DNA of 64,000 nt from Clytia hemisphaerica (Eukaryota; Cnidaria; Hydrozoa; Leptothecata; Clytiidae): positions 186,001 through 250,000 of the forward strand of contig CACVBU010001385.1 of the NCBI GenBank assembly GCA_902728285.1, written 5' to 3'. A program made the translations under genes and the position numbers. The notes below the pieces were generated by a model. It worked only from the letters and a program-made list of their open reading frames with translations. It had not been told where the DNA came from and did not search any database. This document shows positions 60,001 through 64,000 of this stretch, one piece after another. Position 1 is the stretch's first letter; the number at the start of each line of letters is the position of its first letter.

Positions 60001-63000
60001 TTCCAATGAAGTACATCGGTCTCGCTGAAACTACATTCAAAAAACGGTTCAGCAACCACAAGAAGTCGTTTAATCACGAGCGGTATGAAAACGAAACAGA
60101 ACTTTTCAAACAATTTTGAAAAATCAAACATCAAGTGGAAAATCGTTAGACGAACTGGTGGATTCCAACGAGGCTCGATGAAATGCAATCTTTGCTTCAA
60201 TGAGAAGCTTGAAATCGCCACAAAATTCGTTGACATCATGAACTCAAAATCTGAACTGATATCAAAATGTAGACATGTCAACAAGCACACCCTCGCCTTA
60301 GTTGACAACAAAGACTGAAATGACGTCAATTTTGACAAATGAAGACACCATACTGTATAATTTTTTTTTTTTTTTGGACCAAGAGATATACATTAGAATA
60401 AATATAGACTGGAGTCGTTTATAACGCGTGTAATACTAATAATACCAATACTACTAATAATACGGGATTTAGTTTGTATAAACGACTGGAAGAATCCGGT
60501 GTTCCAGCCTTATAGATACAGGGGCTAGCTACGCAGAAACTTGCGTAGCGAGAAAACAATTTATCAAGCAACAACAAACTCTCAAAACGAAATCAACTCA
60601 AATGAAAAACTTTCAATACACAAATCCACACATATTCTTTTTTCCCCAGAATTATTTTGAGCAGGAAAAAATTATAATTGCAATATTGACACTTTTCTTT
60701 TGTTTGGAGTTAGTGCACAAAGGTTTCTAAACGACTAAAATTGTTCCATTCATTACTTTTTGCTTTATTTCTACTATGTATAAATTAGTTGTCTAGCTTG
60801 CTAGACTAGAATAAATATAAATATTATAAGGCTAAATTAGTTAAGAGGCAAACAAATCAAGGAATCATATCATATCAAACCACCTATCATAAGGATAGTG
60901 GCATAACCTTGCGGTCACGCCGGGCGTGAAATAAGGGGTTAACGAGAATGCAAAAGTATGAAAAAAAATATTGTATAACATACTGTATAATTGAAGATTG
61001 ACATTGCGAATGTCGTTTTTGTAATTTTTTTAAAATCTGACTAAAGACTGCCTGAAACGGCGCGAAACTCCGAGTATTGAAAAATAAATTTGTCTCTATT
61101 CTTGACTGATAGTTCCTTCATTTCATATTCACGGATAAAGTCTAATTCACAGCCCCGCTGGATCCCTTAACCGAATACCCGTCGAAAAAAGCATTGTTGT
61201 CATTGGAAGTAGAGACTATCAGCTCAACGAGAAAGGGGTGTCGCATGATAAGCAGGATTAGAAAGCAATAACGTTTCATTGTTAATCAAAATATTAAACT
61301 CGTGGCATAGGCACACTGGTGAAAGGATTGAGATACAAGATTTCTTTCAAAACTTATTTAGTATTACGGAATCCAAATTTTGTATTGGAAATAGAACATT
61401 ATATTTACATCGGAATCTCGGAGGAGATTTCATTCTTAAATTTGCAGAATTACATCGGAATCTCGGAGGAGATTTTTTCTTAAGTTTGCGGAATTTCGGC
61501 GAAATGGCTCAAAACAAAAGAAAAATCGGTATGTAGTGAAACTAAAAGGTTTTGACCCTGAATTTCGGAAAACTATTTGGAATTTCTAATATCACCCTTG
61601 TACGCCAACCGTGCTACCCGCCCCCCAACCGCCCAGTATCAAGTTGTCTGTAAACAGACCCAGTATCTACAGCTAATTTCAAAACTGTTTGCCGTATAGG
61701 GTCTGTTGTCATTGTCTTTTCTAATTTGAGACCACTGTGATGGAGTGTTGGCGAGAGAGGGGAGATGATAAGAGAAGTATTGCTATTTATAAATCATACT
61801 TCATTGCAGAGGTACGGGAATTTTTTCATCAAAGAGACAATGCGCACAAAGTGTACTAACGAAACGATAAACGTGAGATATTGAGCAGAACATGTGCTTA
61901 CTTTGTTGTGCAGCGTGTGACCATCCTTTAGTGCGCGAAAACCACGTGTTGAAATGGAATAACAATTCTTTCTCGTCTTCATTAACGTTTTTACGGTAAC
62001 GAATTTTCAGCTGGAAGAAAAAGCGAAAGAAAAAACTTTTATTCTGAATGGTGAAGTAAAAAGAAACCGAATCTTAGTATGTTTGTTTTTCCGAGACGGA
62101 GACGGTAAGGGTCTAATTTGTTTAGATCCTGACTGATTGAGGAGGACGGTAAATCAGCACTTTTTACCGTCGTCGATTCTTCGGGTCATTGCGGTTATTC
62201 CAAATTGCTTCAGTCACTTCACCGTCCTCAAAAGTGCAAATACATAAACTCGCTCATTACTTTTCGACCGTCGTCTCACAGACAGACACGTGTCATTTGA
62301 TTACTTAACTAGCCCTCTAAATTAGACCCAATGTTGTTTTTATTGGACACCTTTTTCTTTTGTATGTTATGTTTTCACCCATCCCTTTAGAGTTTCCGCG
62401 TGGTGGGCAGAAAACGATTAAAAATGCCTTTAAATGTTCTTAACTTGTTCTTAATATTTTAGTCATCGAAGCCTTATATTCTCATATAGTTTGTTCTTAT
62501 AAAAAACGTGTCAACAGGGCTCACGCCATGAAATTGAAACTCTAAGGGGCCTGGTAAGTGGTTATTAAAGAATTGTTCTCACCCATTGAACATACCAGGA
62601 AGCACCACGCCCACTCTGGTCACTGGTCAAAGTCACCTTACTAATTTTCCCCAAAAATGGTGAATCAATAACAAATTTGTCAACCCTAAAACAAAAATAT
62701 AAAAAATGATATCCGCCTATTCTTAACATACAGTAATTCATTCCAACCCAGCTGGCACACAACGTCGTTTCAACGTTTTTCTAATATTCACAACGTCCAT
62801 ATAACGTTAGATGAACGTTGAAACAACGTTGTGTGACAGCTGGGAATATAGGGGTATCAGGTAGGATTTTAATGAAGGGCCTGAAAAAGAAGTGTCGAAC
62901 AGGGGTCCGAGTGAGATCAAGGTACCAGCGATAAAGGCCTATTTAGTGAGACAGGGGTTTCACAGAGGTCAGCAAAGTAAACGTCCCTATTACCCAATTT

Positions 63001-63717
63001 TTTTTGAAAATAGTAAAAGGAAAAAGTCCTGAAAGTCCATGAATACTATTAAAAGGTCCTGAGATTTCAACATGTGTAAATGGTATCAAAAACTATTATT
63101 CCTCGACTTTTTTTAAGCTTTTCCACTTCACTTTTTGTTCCCCCGTTGCACACGACTCGAACATTTTCTTTAAAAAATACCTAAAAATGGAATATTCTTA
63201 GGTTAAGTTGCCAAGTTTTACCATAGTAATATTGTTTGCATATTCTTAATTTTTAGCCTTATTCATCATGAATATTCTTTAAAAAACGCATTTGGGTGAG
63301 AAGCTAGACAATGTTATTGTCTGTTACACAGTGATAGTAAAGGCGGAAAAATATGGCGGTATGGCGTTATGGCAGTATACGGAAAAAAATCGGCGGAGAG
63401 TTTCCAAGATAACTGGCCGGCTCTACTGGCTGTAAACTCTTTTCGGCCAAAAAGCACGTTTGCGAATTTTCTTTCGGCATTGGGCATATTTCTTAGATAG
63501 TGATTTATCTTAGACTATAGAATAGTCTAGTAAAAAGCGAAAGGGTATTACCCTCCTTGTTCAAAAGGGTCTCCATTTGTGAGGCTTTTGGCAAGCGGAG
63601 CATTTGTAATGGAACCCTCGCTCCCATCAACAGTCAATGTGATGTTGGAATCTGTATCATTGTGTCGACGTGTTCCTGTCTTTACTTCCACACTATACTG
63701 GACTCTATGCGAACCAC
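30083..63717 (-). CDS. PLAT-domain transglutaminase, 16 exons (5' end outside the window)
   Basis: Transglutaminases cross-link protein glutamines to lysines in a Ca-dependent reaction. Minus-strand exons, 5' to 3': 63552-63717, 62583-62685, 61902-62010, 57091-57531, 50371-50489, 38082-38183, 37362-37539, 36623-36761, 35344-35437, 34505-34685, 34163-34315, 34007-34078, 33718-33927, 32886-33198, 30985-31036, 30083-30193 (TAA at 30083-30085). Every join has GT..AG borders and matching phase, giving about 847 codons here. The first three exons code for a PLAT/LH2 domain. Then come the N-terminal beta-sandwich (ending LFNPWC), the core with catalytic Cys in YGQCWVFSA, His in NFHVWND and the Asp region before FVFAEVN, the SAHDTD motif, and two C-terminal barrels ([28 protein letters not shown]). 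All three catalytic residues are present. Introns are full of transposons. The link between PLAT and enzyme exons rests on phase, order and strand, not on a transcript. Confidence 0.85.
31440..32425. repeat. Composite GGACCTACCT-family repeat in the last-but-one large intron
   Basis: It shares ACAAGCAACATGCTGAATG at the left, tandem units with TTTTGGCCCAAATTTGCCC and GGGAATTTCCCCAAA, and the end CCTCCAGGTAGGTCC with the copy at 22610-23342. Noncoding, inside the transglutaminase intron. Confidence 0.65.
32488..32635. repeat. Fragments of CCCGGGGG and AACGTT MITEs
   Basis: AAGGCCCGGGGGTGGGGCAC with TTAAGGGTAGG words resembles the left half of the MITE at 16060. It is followed by the relic AACAACGTTGTGTGCCAG of the AACGTT family. 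Confidence 0.55.
32636..32800 (+). mobile_element. tRNA-derived SINE, family 2
   Basis: GAGGCTGTGGTATAGTGGC (A-box-like) and GAGGTTCGATTCCCACTC (B box) are spaced as in a tRNA gene. The anticodon arm does not form a clean hairpin and the acceptor stem is not closed, so I read it as a SINE head. It lies in the transglutaminase intron, about 90-250 bp below the exon at 32886-33198. Confidence 0.6.
35118..35326. mobile_element. MITE ending 17 bp inside the intron after the catalytic-His exon
   Basis: Arms AATAGACCTTTTCATAAATT + ACGTCACTAATATCCCTT and their complement pair over about 42 bp. A second inner pair, ATTACCATGG / CCATGGTAATT, is visible. Noncoding, about 209 bp. Confidence 0.8.
35478..35740 (+). 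mobile_element. tRNA-derived SINE, family 1, copy 2
   Basis: Head GCGACCGTAGTGCAATGGTA, B box GTGAGTTCGACCCCC, and a body co-linear with the copy at 29207, with extra 3' sequence. It lies antisense to the transglutaminase gene, starting about 38 bp upstream of the acceptor of the catalytic-His exon. Confidence 0.75.
37600..38000. other. G/C-run rich intron segment
   Basis: It contains runs of seven to thirteen G or C and words such as GAAGGGGGGTCAG and AGAAGGGGGTGTCAG. It resembles the G-run elements at 1159 and 58963, but I could not fix inverted ends with confidence. Confidence 0.4.
38665..39085. repeat. 60-bp direct repeat enclosing a truncated CCCGGGGG-family element
   Basis: GCCCAATATTTTTCATATTG and the following 40 bp occur at about 38663-38724 and again at 39029-39085. 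Between them (about 38750-38993) is a noncoding block with four copies of an AGTCCC..TAGGGTC word, ending AGTACCCCCCGGG as in the CCCGGGGG MITEs. Confidence 0.65.
39973..40424 (-). repeat. 3' LTR of the gypsy element
   Basis: 452 bp, TG..CA ends. The copy matches 48846-49297 at every position I compared. On the plus strand, an AATAAA word occurs at its right end (40395-40400). Confidence 0.93.
40585..40811. repeat. 85-bp tandem repeat, 2.7 copies, in the element's 3' region
   Basis: Copies start ACCACGTTACTAGTGACA at 40585, 40670 and 40755. They are nearly identical, and the third is cut short. A second small array follows at 40967-41062 (24-bp unit ACCAACATCCCAACCGAGTG + ATCC, three good copies and one decayed). 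Both are noncoding and lie between pol and the 3' LTR. Confidence 0.85.
41327..46459 (-). CDS. pol: pol polyprotein of the gypsy element
   Basis: An open frame of about 1,710 codons. In order: aspartic protease ([10 protein letters not shown], near residue 181), reverse transcriptase ([11 protein letters not shown], then catalytic YLDDIISYG near 610), RNase H ([17 protein letters not shown]), the integrase zinc region ([14 protein letters not shown] ... CKCIKNK; the Cys pair is CxC where CxxC is usual), and the integrase core with D..D..E ([32 protein letters not shown]). After the integrase, four 45-residue repeats ([16 protein letters not shown]...) and an acidic tail are unusual. The frame has no good ATG at its start and overlaps the end of gag in the -1 frame, so it is most likely made by ribosomal frameshifting. 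No stop codons: the frame is young. Confidence 0.92.
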   Translation of the reverse strand, partial: KKLATVASMWGKATVIGHPTNQSHLTESLVGNHVWENVCDTETSQDDVSKYERYDQISVSGLETPEERKEKHVRFVYSPLPDFLPADPDLSTVNISLSNKCPSTNPFKSQNSLPSCLKLRSNNPFLPSRPVLKQTTSHFEIMKPQPLSSQQAQCMAQLVGPKPFITCMINGKQFQSLFDTGSMVSVVSSNWLLTEFPDTPITPLKSNCFTVKVANDTPLALAGVALLKFSLPSNLVEITCPFLVTDTALPNCIVGTNLIRCLYQHQSKDHFSHDLAGAVGMMLEGKAVINAMEGEVMEMNVFCGKSIVVEPGECRKVPCSVPDIHNERGTPMLFEPITSENSLLEYVECLVSSKKDFEVLAMNCTDRPITIHPKEIVGRLCSISVNLPSVNMVDVEADKGKWQPAVNLDHLDQEKQKAVEKVLYEYCDVFSKEKSDIGEMKDFYMDIQLTDSKPIHVPYRRIPKQMYKTVKDYMDDLIANGWIKTSESPYSSPIVCAKKKDGSLRLCIDYRALNNVTIPDRMPIPQIDDILDNLGGQKYFSTLDLTKAYHQGFMEESARKYTAFSTPWGLYEWLRIPMGLKNAPPKFQRKISSNLEEAYETSGLPYLDDIISYGSNFEDALANLTILLQKCRKHSMKLNPAKCEVFKSEIKYLGRLINADGHKMDPASSEVINKLKCPPTNIGGLRSLLGFINCYRSSIKNFSRRVKPLYDLLVTETPDKKQTKSSKTPIKWNHQHQEILEEMLEHLKSPAVMAFPDFDEDFVLHCDACEKGLGAVLYQENNDGKLKVICYGSRTLSPAETNYHIHSGKLEFLSLKWSVCDRFKHYLYYAKWFVVYSDNNPLSYVQTTAKLNATGLRWMADLSQYNFLVKYRPGKDHVDCDFLSRLEEYTEETSLSDQKDESTTVFAIEAKLQSKIAVETAKHFDQIIPSLASKVKPSLKESRMWKKENRELVTMWESLVLDNDLLKRSTNNGLVVVVPKVLRTELMKTIHEGSGHLGATKCYDLAKTRIYWPGMKADITEYVTQLCKCIKNKSPNRKQIAPLIPIRSSKPFEIIGIDYLKLDKCKGNFEYLLVVTDHFSRFSQTFATKNKTGKSAAERIFNEFVINYGFPDRIHHDQGKEFNNKMWDQLHHLSGIKKSNTTPYHPMGNGQTERFNRTIINLLKALEPAQKKDWKNYVRKLCYAYNCTVNRSTGYSPHFLMFGRDPKIPVDIVLDNKVENKGPQSEFVRQWKETFGNAIKDAQKHHEAEKGKAKYQYDKTSFGEELEEGDHVLIRNLSERGGTGKLRSFYEDETYVVVSKTENLPVYMLKQLEGTKIKKLHRNHIKKIKKTLSNQRETVPPQVKTNVRPSAVTEEEEKEEEDEFEQVENIEIFFNFLRGREARKTLPTLTPVVVVPTMTAQESVREMSKLSSADIDFFETPLVHLVQNGPTVDDSSRPVCTFDDSAVPSRPVGGSSPEAHPVLDSSGYFHTTNGGLSDDSSRPVCTFDDSAVPSHPVGDSSPEAHRVLDSSGYCHTTNGGLSDDSSRPVCTLDDSAVPPHPVGDSSPEAHRELDSSRYFRTINGGLMDDSSRPACTLEDSKVPPHSVGDLSERAHSEDSSGYFHPDNDGLQEQFDVDDDDEDVLLEESGHHGVSPITSDQSLNNTEDEVSDSSEDEVEDSTSSNQLAYDECLQLYQFGRPKRIRKPKKFLTYDKRGVPSYVYAQAIPPNK
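41640..42175 (-). repeat. 135-bp coding tandem repeat at the pol C-terminus
   Basis: Four in-frame copies of a 45-residue unit of the form [20 protein letters not shown] / [20 protein letters not shown] / NGGLS, with rising divergence toward the C-terminus. The unit is rich in Ser, Asp and Pro and probably disordered. Confidence 0.9.
46453..46459 (-). promoter_or_regulatory. -1 frameshift slippery heptamer A AAA AAC
   Basis: In the gag frame the last codons read GCA AAA AAC TAG. The heptamer A AAA AAC is a canonical -1 slippery site and directly precedes the gag stop. Shifting back one base continues as CTA GCA ACA, exactly the pol frame (LATVASMWG). Confidence 0.8.
46708..47573 (+). mobile_element. 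5'-truncated LINE fragment nested in gag
   Basis: The plus strand codes for the C-terminal end of a CR1-type reverse transcriptase ([15 protein letters not shown] ... [18 protein letters not shown]) with a stop at 46965-46967. AT-rich 3' UTR follows, with a poly-T run near 47421-47442, ending in GAAATAGAAATAGAAA. Only ATC (46705-46707 and 47574-47576) is shared at the junctions. Confidence 0.85.
48825..48843 (-). promoter_or_regulatory. Primer binding site, initiator tRNA-Met
   Basis: Two bases inside the 5' LTR the minus strand reads TGGTAGCAGAGGGTGGTTT. Animal initiator tRNA-Met ends AAACCATCCTCTGCTACCA, so 18 of 19 positions pair. Confidence 0.8.
48846..49297 (-). repeat. 5' LTR of the gypsy element
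   Basis: 452 bp, TG..CA ends. It should carry the element's promoter, but no clear TATA position can be chosen because the LTR is AT-rich throughout. Confidence 0.93.
50831..51045 (-). repeat. 27-bp coding tandem repeat, eight copies
   Basis: The plus-strand unit TATCTTTCTTTTCGCTGTTC + TGGATCG (minus-strand YDPEQRKER) is repeated eight times with 27-bp period; the fifth copy has 26 bp. It encodes the basic tail of the USP-like protein. Confidence 0.9.
51586..52405 (+). pseudogene. LINE ORF1, one-base frameshift near its end
   Basis: It is open from 51586 without an ATG at the 5' end, so it is probably truncated. Residues about 10-110 are rich in Lys/Glu/Leu heptads ([20 protein letters not shown]), a coiled coil. 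An RRM-like stretch follows ([11 protein letters not shown] ... [19 protein letters not shown]). A fifth A in the run 52295-52299 throws the frame to a stop at 52303. Without it the frame would continue ([18 protein letters not shown]) to 52405. ORF1 proteins bind the element's RNA. Confidence 0.8.
52306..55344 (+). CDS. LINE ORF2: APE endonuclease and reverse transcriptase
   Basis: About 1,010 open codons; the first in-frame Met-like start is near 52531. The endonuclease begins earlier ([11 protein letters not shown], 52459), so translation probably starts upstream or by re-initiation after ORF1. Endonuclease motifs: [33 protein letters not shown] motifs: [55 protein letters not shown] and catalytic FADDTKLV. 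The C-terminus ([23 protein letters not shown]) is typical for CR1/jockey-type elements. No stop or frameshift is present, so this ORF could still be functional. Confidence 0.92.
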   Translation, partial: GTKSNRKRWSLESAGFCKKRIRCKEDKRQRSAINQTRKKEVTKKKDEQTNKRKNLNILYTNADQLTKIKRKELNEVISKEQPDIIAICEVKPKHSKKERLIQDYHIEGYSEPYETNALNNVGRGIIVLTHKSMKNVVEVTPNSEFQEVCLLEIKLKGADSLLFGCMYRSPTNTLTSAKNNTALNLLLKEIAMNKKYSHKCIVGDFNYKDINWENWSTPHDETKEDEQFLEALRDSFFYQHVDEPTRARGTDTPSIIDLILTNEESQVSNITYLSPLHKSDHSVLSFTFECYLETECIIENYNYNKADFEAMKGHLENSDWVTGFHQKAENANVNDCWKMLRDKLFELRNRYVPRTKGKHAYGKKGSFAIDQDIQQSLKEKRRLHRKWIRSIGTTSEQRNRAIYATARNKVTGKIRRERRTLEERICGQAKRSPKKFWKHIRNSMKTKTGISPLLLDPNDKSSLRFTDEDKADILQDQFCSVFTNEPAGSLPEFPSRTDTDVAFDLTIDMIKKELKDLNPNKSLGPDEIHPVMLKKLAFYIAGPLHTIMAKSFVESKLPDDWKTAHVSPIYKKGKKNLAENYRPVSLTSVACRVMERILKKQIMEHLTNEKLLSTKQHGFMGKRSTVTQLLHYLDKCADSISNDKVVDVIYFDFAKAFDTVPHRRLLRKLEAYGIRGRVLGWMKAFLSDRYQYVKVNGKLSKKCQVQSGVPQGSVLGPLLFVIYINDLAEVTNSEMFLFADDTKLVEEINNAEDAIRLQHDIEAMEKWSGDWLLKFHPDKCHVLTLGKFWNIQHAHPYEIAGSVLEHVDQEKDLGVIIDSELNFEEHIYTKIKKANSIVGLINRSFDFLSPEMLRTLFIAFVRPHLEYAQAVWSPRLIKHSDAIESVQRRATRLVGGYRNHSYEERLQVMNLPSLKIRRKIGDMVEVYKHLNVYDKSSLCQKLVLRNRPQRKHNLELKRNFAEDGIRGYQTNSLYYRSIDTWNSLATNVVNAPSVGKFKLELTNEWKDKIYKL
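56060..57090. other. Intron DNA, no gene seen
   Basis: GGAGGTGCTTACTCA is duplicated at about 56053 and 56093, near the start of the USP-like gene. The rest is unremarkable. Confidence 0.4.
57765..57928. repeat. Partial CCCGGGGG-family MITE
   Basis: It has GTCTCTCTA-GGGT words as in the copy at 16592, the subterminal CCGTCCGCACATACTCC, and the right end CTAGTACCCCCGGG. The left end is missing. Confidence 0.6.
58963..59322. mobile_element. TIR element filled with G-run repeats
   Basis: Perfect 13-bp ends, GTCTCCCGAATAG (58963-58975) and CTATTCGGGAGAC (59310-59322), enclose four or more copies of an AATAAGCGGGGGGGG-like word. No ORF. Confidence 0.7.
59351..61110 (+). mobile_element. Degenerate Penelope-like element with inverted flanks
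   Basis: The left flank ATCAGTCAAAATAGAGACAA ... CCGTTTCAGGCAGTC (59351-59430) is repeated inverted at 61031-61110. Between them is the 3' end of a Penelope-like ORF with a GIY-YIG endonuclease. Most of the reverse transcriptase is missing. Inverted or direct flanks of this kind are common in Penelope-like elements. Confidence 0.75.
59470..60318 (+). pseudogene. Penelope-like ORF remnant: RT C-terminus and GIY-YIG endonuclease
   Basis: Reading across frames gives [20 protein letters not shown], an in-frame stop near 59598, then [20 protein letters not shown] and [17 protein letters not shown], a stop near 59843, and [18 protein letters not shown] + [20 protein letters not shown] (the GIY-YIG domain, 59918-60117). 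A frameshift at about 60118 leads to [18 protein letters not shown] and a final stop. Several breaks make it non-functional. Confidence 0.8.
61902..63717 (-). other. PLAT/LH2 module exons of the transglutaminase gene
   Basis: Three exons. 63552-63717 reads [20 protein letters not shown], then [11 protein letters not shown] and DPFEQGG. 62583-62685 reads [19 protein letters not shown], then [14 protein letters not shown]. 61902-62010 reads LKIRYRKN, then [10 protein letters not shown]. This follows PLAT order: strand YxVxVKTG, a TDANV-like loop, FxxGxVDxF, LGxLxKVxI, DxSGxGxxWxL, and F.CN.WL. PLAT domains bind lipid membranes or partner proteins. The module starts in phase 1 and ends in phase 1, and the next exon (57091-57531, the transglutaminase N-domain) also starts in phase 1. 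Confidence 0.8.
62747..62844. mobile_element. AACGTT-type MITE, copy 2
   Basis: Ends CCCAGCTGGCACACAACGT and GTTGTGTGACAGCTGGG enclose a palindromic body (AACGTTAGATGAACGTTGAA). It lies about 60 bp 5' of a PLAT exon. Confidence 0.78.
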
Positions 63718-64000
63718 CTTGAAGATGAGAAAGAGTAGAGAATCAGGAAGGACTCCTTTAGGGGGATTGTAGGGGTTGAAATACCATTTTCCCGTCAAAA
63801 TCTTTGCTGAGTCCCGAAAATTGAAAAAAATAATAACACCGTCACACCGGTTTGTAGAGGTTAAATACCGGCATAATGACTAAAAATAAGGCTAAATACC
63901 ATTTTCCCGTCACAGACAGAGGTCTGAGTGAAATAAGGGTGCCGTCAGCGGTAAAGGCCTATTTAGTGAGGCAGGTATGTAAAGAGTTATCAATTAAAAA

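Noticed and set aside
61020-61110. Hammerhead ribozyme in the Penelope flank
   Set aside because: A CGAAAC word is present, but the CUGAUGA core is not found at suitable spacing.

Overview
This window looks like nuclear DNA of an invertebrate animal. The genes are split by introns with GT..AG borders. Animal gene families can be recognised (RAD17, transglutaminase, PLAT, SOCS box, THAP), and most of the DNA is mobile elements: CR1-like LINEs, an RLE-type LINE, a Ty3/gypsy LTR element, a Penelope-like element, tRNA-derived SINEs and many short inverted-repeat elements. The mix of elements reminds me of cnidarian genomes, but that is an inference and I cannot name a species.

Layout. 1-5 kb: the 5' part of a RAD17-like checkpoint clamp-loader gene on the minus strand, running off the left edge. 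5.5-8 kb: AT-rich DNA with an irregular repeat. 8.4-10.5 kb: a decayed CR1-like LINE (minus). 11.6-12.9 kb: an intronless-looking minus-strand gene whose C-terminus resembles a SOCS box. 15.0-15.7 kb: a THAP zinc-finger gene (minus). 16.0-20.0 kb: a non-LTR retrotransposon with an N-terminal zinc finger and a C-terminal restriction-like endonuclease, carrying two TIR elements with 8-bp target duplications. One of these splits its ORF, and taking it out puts the halves back in frame. 20-30 kb: repeat-rich DNA without a convincing gene.

30.1-63.7 kb: one large minus-strand transglutaminase gene. I traced 16 coding exons with consistent splice phases. They include the catalytic Cys, His and Asp exons and, at the 5' end, three exons that encode a PLAT/LH2 domain. 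Its introns hold a 9.3-kb Ty3/gypsy element with apparently identical 452-bp LTRs (39973-49297), itself inside an older TIR element; a gene for a USP-like cysteine peptidase split by an almost intact CR1-like LINE (50.7-56.0 kb); a degenerate Penelope-like element (59.4-61.1 kb); SINEs; and MITEs.

The most interesting points are the PLAT-transglutaminase arrangement, bounded by phase-1 introns; the A-AAA-AAC frameshift site at the gag stop and the initiator-Met tRNA primer site of the gypsy element; the conflict between its identical LTRs and its broken gag; the reversible MITE insertion in the RLE LINE; and the USP-like gene with a 27-bp coding repeat.
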